Source of the DNA: an uncultured Verrucomicrobiota bacterium
GTDB taxonomy: Bacteria > Verrucomicrobiota > Kiritimatiellia > RFP12 > UBA1067
Length of the DNA: 26,336 nucleotides
Assembly (NCBI GenBank): GCA_937901395.1
Contig: CALCDB010000021.1
Location: 1-26,336 of the forward strand
Direction: 5' to 3'
Shown here in pieces: positions 23,622-26,336 of the stretch (positions are counted from its first letter, which is position 1; the number at the start of each line of letters is the position of its first letter). Under the pieces are notes generated by a model. That model was not told the DNA's origin. It was given only the letters and a program-made list of their open reading frames with translations, and made no database searches. The position numbers and the translations under genes are program-made.

Positions 23622-25337
23622 ATGAAGTGGACGAAGTCTTTCATTCAGACGTTGCGTGAGGATCCAGGGGACGCCGAGATTGATTCGCACAAGTTGATGG
23701 TCAGAGCTGGGCTCATGAAGAAGGTGGCCGGCGGACTTTGGACGTATCTTCCGTTGGGTATGCGAGTGCTCAACAAGGTGCAGCGTATCGTGCGCGAGGA
23801 GATGGATAGGGCTGGCGCGCTGGAGATCGTGATGCCGATTCTGCAGCCGGCCGAACTTTGGAAGACTTCAGGTCGTTGGGAGACGATGGGTCCCAATATG
23901 TTCCGAGCAAAGGATCGCGCCTCTCACGATTATGCGCTTTCGCCGACCGCCGAGGAGATGGTCACGGAGATGGTGAAAGGCATCGTGAACTCCTATCGTC
24001 AATTGCCAGTGACCGTATACCAGATTCAGTGGAAATTCCGCGATGAGATTCGTCCGCGCTTCGGGCTTATGCGGTCGAAGGAATTTTTGATGAAGGACGC
24101 ATATTCGTTCGACACCACATTGGAGGCGGCGGATAAGAGTTACATGGCGATGTTTGAGGCCTATAAGCGCATCTTCAGCCGATGTGGGCTCAAGGCTTAT
24201 CCGGTCGAGGCTGATACTGGCGATATCGGCGGGAAATTCAGTCATGAATTTCATGTGCTCGCGGAAGCCGGCGAGGATGGCATCGCCTTTTGCGACGCTT
24301 GTGGATATGCGGCGAATTTGGAGAAGGCCGAGCGCAAGGCTCCGTCTTGCGACGATCCCGCGTGTGGGGCGATGGAAGTAATTGCGACTCCTGGCGCGAA
24401 AACGATAGCGGAGGTCTCGGGCTTTATGGGGGTCGCCGGTTCCGCTTTCGTGAAATCACTAATCTACAATGTTGATGGCAGACCGGTGATGGTGTGCGTT
24501 GAGGGACATCGTGAAGTCAACGAAGTGAAGCTAAAGCATTTTCTCAATGCGAAGAAGCTTGAACTTGCCGATTACGATATGGTGCTTAGGGCGTCCGGAG
24601 CGAATGCGGGTTCGGTGGGTCCGGTGAAGCCAGCGGATGCTTCGCTCAGGATCGTGGCGGATTTTGCGCTTAGGGGCGCGAAGGGGCGTATCGTTGGTGC
24701 GAACAAGGATGATTACCATATCAAGAATGTGGATCTTGATCGCGATACTTCGATTAAGCCGGAGGATTACGCCGATCTTACGATTGTGCAGAGCGGGGAT
24801 ATCTGCGCGAAGTGCGGCAAGCCGATGATCATCAAGCGTGGCATTGAAGTTGGCCATGTGTTCAAGTTGGGTACGAAATATACCGATGCGTTCAAGGCGG
24901 CGTACAAGACCGATGATCTCAAGGAGCAGGTCATGGTAATGGGCTGTTATGGTATCGGCGTTAGTCGCACGGTGCAGGCGATAATCGAGCAGAGTCACGA
25001 TGGCAACGGCATTATCTGGCCGGCTGCGGTTGCGCCATATCAAGTAGTGATAGAGAATCTCGATCCCGATGACGCGGAGGTAACGCGGACGGCGGACGAG
25101 TTGGAGGCTCGCTTGGAGACTTCGGGCGTGGATGTAATCGTCGATGATCGCGCGGAACGGCCCGGCGTGAAGTTCAAGGATGCGGACTTGATTGGCTTCC
25201 CGGTAAGAGTCGTGGTTGGCGCGAAGGGGCTCAAGGCGGGTGGCATTGAGATTAAGCGTCGTGATGAGGATAAGTCGCAACTCAAGATTGTACCTGTGGT
25301 GGAAGCCGAAGCCGCAATCAAGGCGGCGCTTGTATGA
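23622..25337 (+). CDS. proS: Prolyl-tRNA synthetase (bacterial type)
   Basis: This 571-residue class II synthetase charges tRNA-Pro, and its length is typical of the bacterial form with an editing domain. Motif 2 lies around QIQWKFRDEIRPRFGLMRSK (from Gln134), motif 3 is MGCYGIGVSRTVQAIIEQ (Gly441-Arg449 within it), and the C-terminal anticodon-binding domain starts around residue 470 (AVAPYQVVIENLDPDD). The inserted INS editing domain, which hydrolyses Ala-tRNA-Pro, occupies about residues 225-400 (EVSGFMGVAGSAFVKSLIY, HREVNEVKLKHFL). A Cys pair (CDACG) and a second pair (CAKCG) flank it. AAGGAG (23607-23612), 9 nt before the ATG, sets the start. It overlaps the GH16 gene by ATGA. Confidence 0.98.
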   Translation: MKWTKSFIQTLREDPGDAEIDSHKLMVRAGLMKKVAGGLWTYLPLGMRVLNKVQRIVREEMDRAGALEIVMPILQPAELWKTSGRWETMGPNMFRAKDRASHDYALSPTAEEMVTEMVKGIVNSYRQLPVTVYQIQWKFRDEIRPRFGLMRSKEFLMKDAYSFDTTLEAADKSYMAMFEAYKRIFSRCGLKAYPVEADTGDIGGKFSHEFHVLAEAGEDGIAFCDACGYAANLEKAERKAPSCDDPACGAMEVIATPGAKTIAEVSGFMGVAGSAFVKSLIYNVDGRPVMVCVEGHREVNEVKLKHFLNAKKLELADYDMVLRASGANAGSVGPVKPADASLRIVADFALRGAKGRIVGANKDDYHIKNVDLDRDTSIKPEDYADLTIVQSGDICAKCGKPMIIKRGIEVGHVFKLGTKYTDAFKAAYKTDDLKEQVMVMGCYGIGVSRTVQAIIEQSHDGNGIIWPAAVAPYQVVIENLDPDDAEVTRTADELEARLETSGVDVIVDDRAERPGVKFKDADLIGFPVRVVVGAKGLKAGGIEIKRRDEDKSQLKIVPVVEAEAAIKAALV

Positions 25338-26113
25338 TCCTCTCCACTCTCCTGTTGGCGATGGTGACGGCGTCGTCGGCGCCGTCATTCGGCGACGACT
25401 TTGATTCGGGAAAACTTGATGACGCCAAGTGGACTGATTGGGTAAGTTCGTTTCAGGGACGCAATTCCGGCTTCCTGTTCGCACGTGACAATGTGGCGGT
25501 TACCAATGGGAATCTTGTTCTCACGGCGCGATTGATGCGCGAGGATGAGAGGAGCGTGGAGAATCTGCGGCGCGGCTTCGATACTTATGCGATGGCGTAT
25601 GTGCGTTCAAAGGAGAAGTTTCGTTATGGCTACTTCGAGTGCCGCGCGAAGACGATGAACGCGAAAGTATGCAATGCCTTTTGGCTATACGATCCGCTAT
25701 CCGATCAGCCGGAAAAGAAGTTTCGCATCGGCGACTACTCCGAGGAAATCGATATCTTCGAGATATTCGGTTCGCTTAGGGAATGGTATGGAACGGTACA
25801 CTGCCTCAAGACCCCATATCTCGAAGGCATCGTGAATGGAGGCGTCGAGAAGTTACCGGAGAAATCGAAGAAGCTGAGACTCGCCTTTGATCCATCCGCC
25901 GATTATCATGTGTATGGCTTTCGCTGGACGCCAGAACGACTTATTTGGTATATTGATGGAGAGGAAGTATTCTCGCGGGCGAACGACCGTTTCCATCGTC
26001 CCTTGCACATTGTGTTTGATTGCGAAGTAATGTATTCATGGGTCGGCGAGCCGGAGAAGACGCAACTGCCGCAGACGTATTCAATCGATTATATCCGTTA
26101 TTTTCCGCAATAA
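25334..26113 (+). CDS. GH16-family endo-beta-glucanase/galactanase-like glycoside hydrolase
   Basis: The 259-residue product starts with a short hydrophobic export segment lacking basic residues (MILSTLLLAMVTASSA) and then a single GH16 beta-sandwich. The retaining catalytic motif is visible as EIDIFE: Glu138 nucleophile, Asp140, and Glu143 acid/base. Other family landmarks are DDFDSGKLDDAKW at the domain start, YGYFECRAKTMNAKVCNAFWLYDP before the active site, and YHVYGFRWTPERLIWYIDGEEV after it. Substrates of GH16 include laminarin/beta-glucans, agar and carrageenan; the FECRAK...FWLYDP style is nearer the agarase/carrageenase branches, but this is not certain. It overlaps proS by ATGA and touches the downstream MFS gene (TAATG), suggesting a small saccharide degradation and uptake unit. 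Confidence 0.88.
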   Translation: MILSTLLLAMVTASSAPSFGDDFDSGKLDDAKWTDWVSSFQGRNSGFLFARDNVAVTNGNLVLTARLMREDERSVENLRRGFDTYAMAYVRSKEKFRYGYFECRAKTMNAKVCNAFWLYDPLSDQPEKKFRIGDYSEEIDIFEIFGSLREWYGTVHCLKTPYLEGIVNGGVEKLPEKSKKLRLAFDPSADYHVYGFRWTPERLIWYIDGEEVFSRANDRFHRPLHIVFDCEVMYSWVGEPEKTQLPQTYSIDYIRYFPQ

Positions 26114-26336
26114 TGAAAGCGCATTACAAGTGGTGGCTGTTGTTGCTTCTTGGGGGAGCGTATTTCTTTCATCAGGCGGATCGGGCGCTGTTCGGGCTTC
26201 TGACGATTCCGATCCAGGAGGAGCTGAGCCTCACCGACGTCCAGATCGGGTGGATTAACACGGTCCTCAGCTGGACGCTCGCCGGCATGGCGTTCATCGC
26301 GGGGCCGATCGGCGACCGGCTGTCGCGCAAGTGGCT
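26113..26336 (+). CDS. Major facilitator superfamily transporter, N-terminal part (runs off the window)
   Basis: An open frame from the ATG at 26113 continues to the right edge (74 codons). The stop of the GH16 gene and this start share one base (TAATG). The first helix reads KWWLLLLLGGAYFFHQADRAL, and the segment IQEELSLTDVQIGW before the second helix is typical of MFS organic-anion or sugar transporters. GDRLSRKW matches the loop 2-3 motif A (G-x-x-x-D-R-x-x-R-K). About 84% of its codons end in G or C, against roughly 55% in a sample of rpoB, a sharp change from its neighbours. Substrate cannot be assigned; coupling to GH16 suggests a saccharide or its product. Confidence 0.85.
   Translation, partial: MKAHYKWWLLLLLGGAYFFHQADRALFGLLTIPIQEELSLTDVQIGWINTVLSWTLAGMAFIAGPIGDRLSRKW

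Noticed and set aside
24531..25484. Long minus-strand open frame (317 codons) opposite proS and GH16
   Set aside because: It lies wholly antisense to two well-supported genes, has an Arg/His-rich composition typical of shadow frames, and shows no recognisable domain.
1..26336. CRISPR arrays, insertion sequences, integrases, toxin-antitoxin or restriction genes
   Set aside because: No spaced direct repeats, transposase or integrase motifs, or small coupled toxin-like genes were seen on either strand.

Overview
This window looks like bacterial chromosome from the PVC superphylum (Planctomycetes-Verrucomicrobia-Lentisphaerae-Kiritimatiellae). The clearest lineage marker is the 119-residue protein at 17560-17919, which reads like a small family I know only from Planctomycetes and Verrucomicrobia. 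The LolA-like protein, the GHL10-type glycosidase and the Gram-negative envelope proteins agree with this. I cannot place it more finely from sequence alone. Everything is encoded on the plus strand except one tRNA. No IS element, phage gene, CRISPR array or rRNA was seen.

Layout. 1-940: the 3' end of an AMP-forming acyl-CoA synthetase, coupled to folE. 941-1229: a minus-strand tRNA with a CAU anticodon, a 54-bp palindrome that can be read as two mirror-image promoters, and the rpoB leader. 1230-13983: rpoB, rpoC, an NhaC-type antiporter with an unusual cytoplasmic tail, feoA and feoB, with gaps of 33 bp or less. 13976-18710: a probable leaderless promoter, then trmD, a GHL10-type secreted glycosidase, an ANK-like membrane transporter, the PVC-restricted small protein and an rsgA that lacks its zinc domain. 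18735-21096: a second probable leaderless promoter, then a coupled set of three envelope proteins (TPR, LolA-like, AsmA-like with a helical 11-mer tail). 21133-26336: glycogen phosphorylase, proS, a GH16 glycosidase and the start of an MFS transporter, where base composition shifts sharply to high GC3.

How the genes fit together. Housekeeping genes (rpoBC, trmD, proS, rsgA) lie outside their usual neighbourhoods: there is no rplKAJL before rpoBC, and no rpsP-rimM or rplS around trmD. They are interleaved with transport (Na+/H+, Fe2+), carbohydrate (GHL10, GH16, glycogen phosphorylase) and envelope genes. Genes are very tightly packed: seven junctions are 4-nt ATGA overlaps, one is TAATG and one is a 13-nt overlap. 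Good Shine-Dalgarno sequences occur mainly where genes are not overlapped.

I found no clear new defence or mobile system. The most interesting items are the symmetric divergent promoter palindrome, the truncated rsgA next to a promoter, the two near-identical extended -10 boxes placed for leaderless transcription, the NhaC antiporter with a duplicated helical tail, the bacterial ANK-like transporter, the AsmA-like protein with LEA-like repeats, and the composition change at the right edge.
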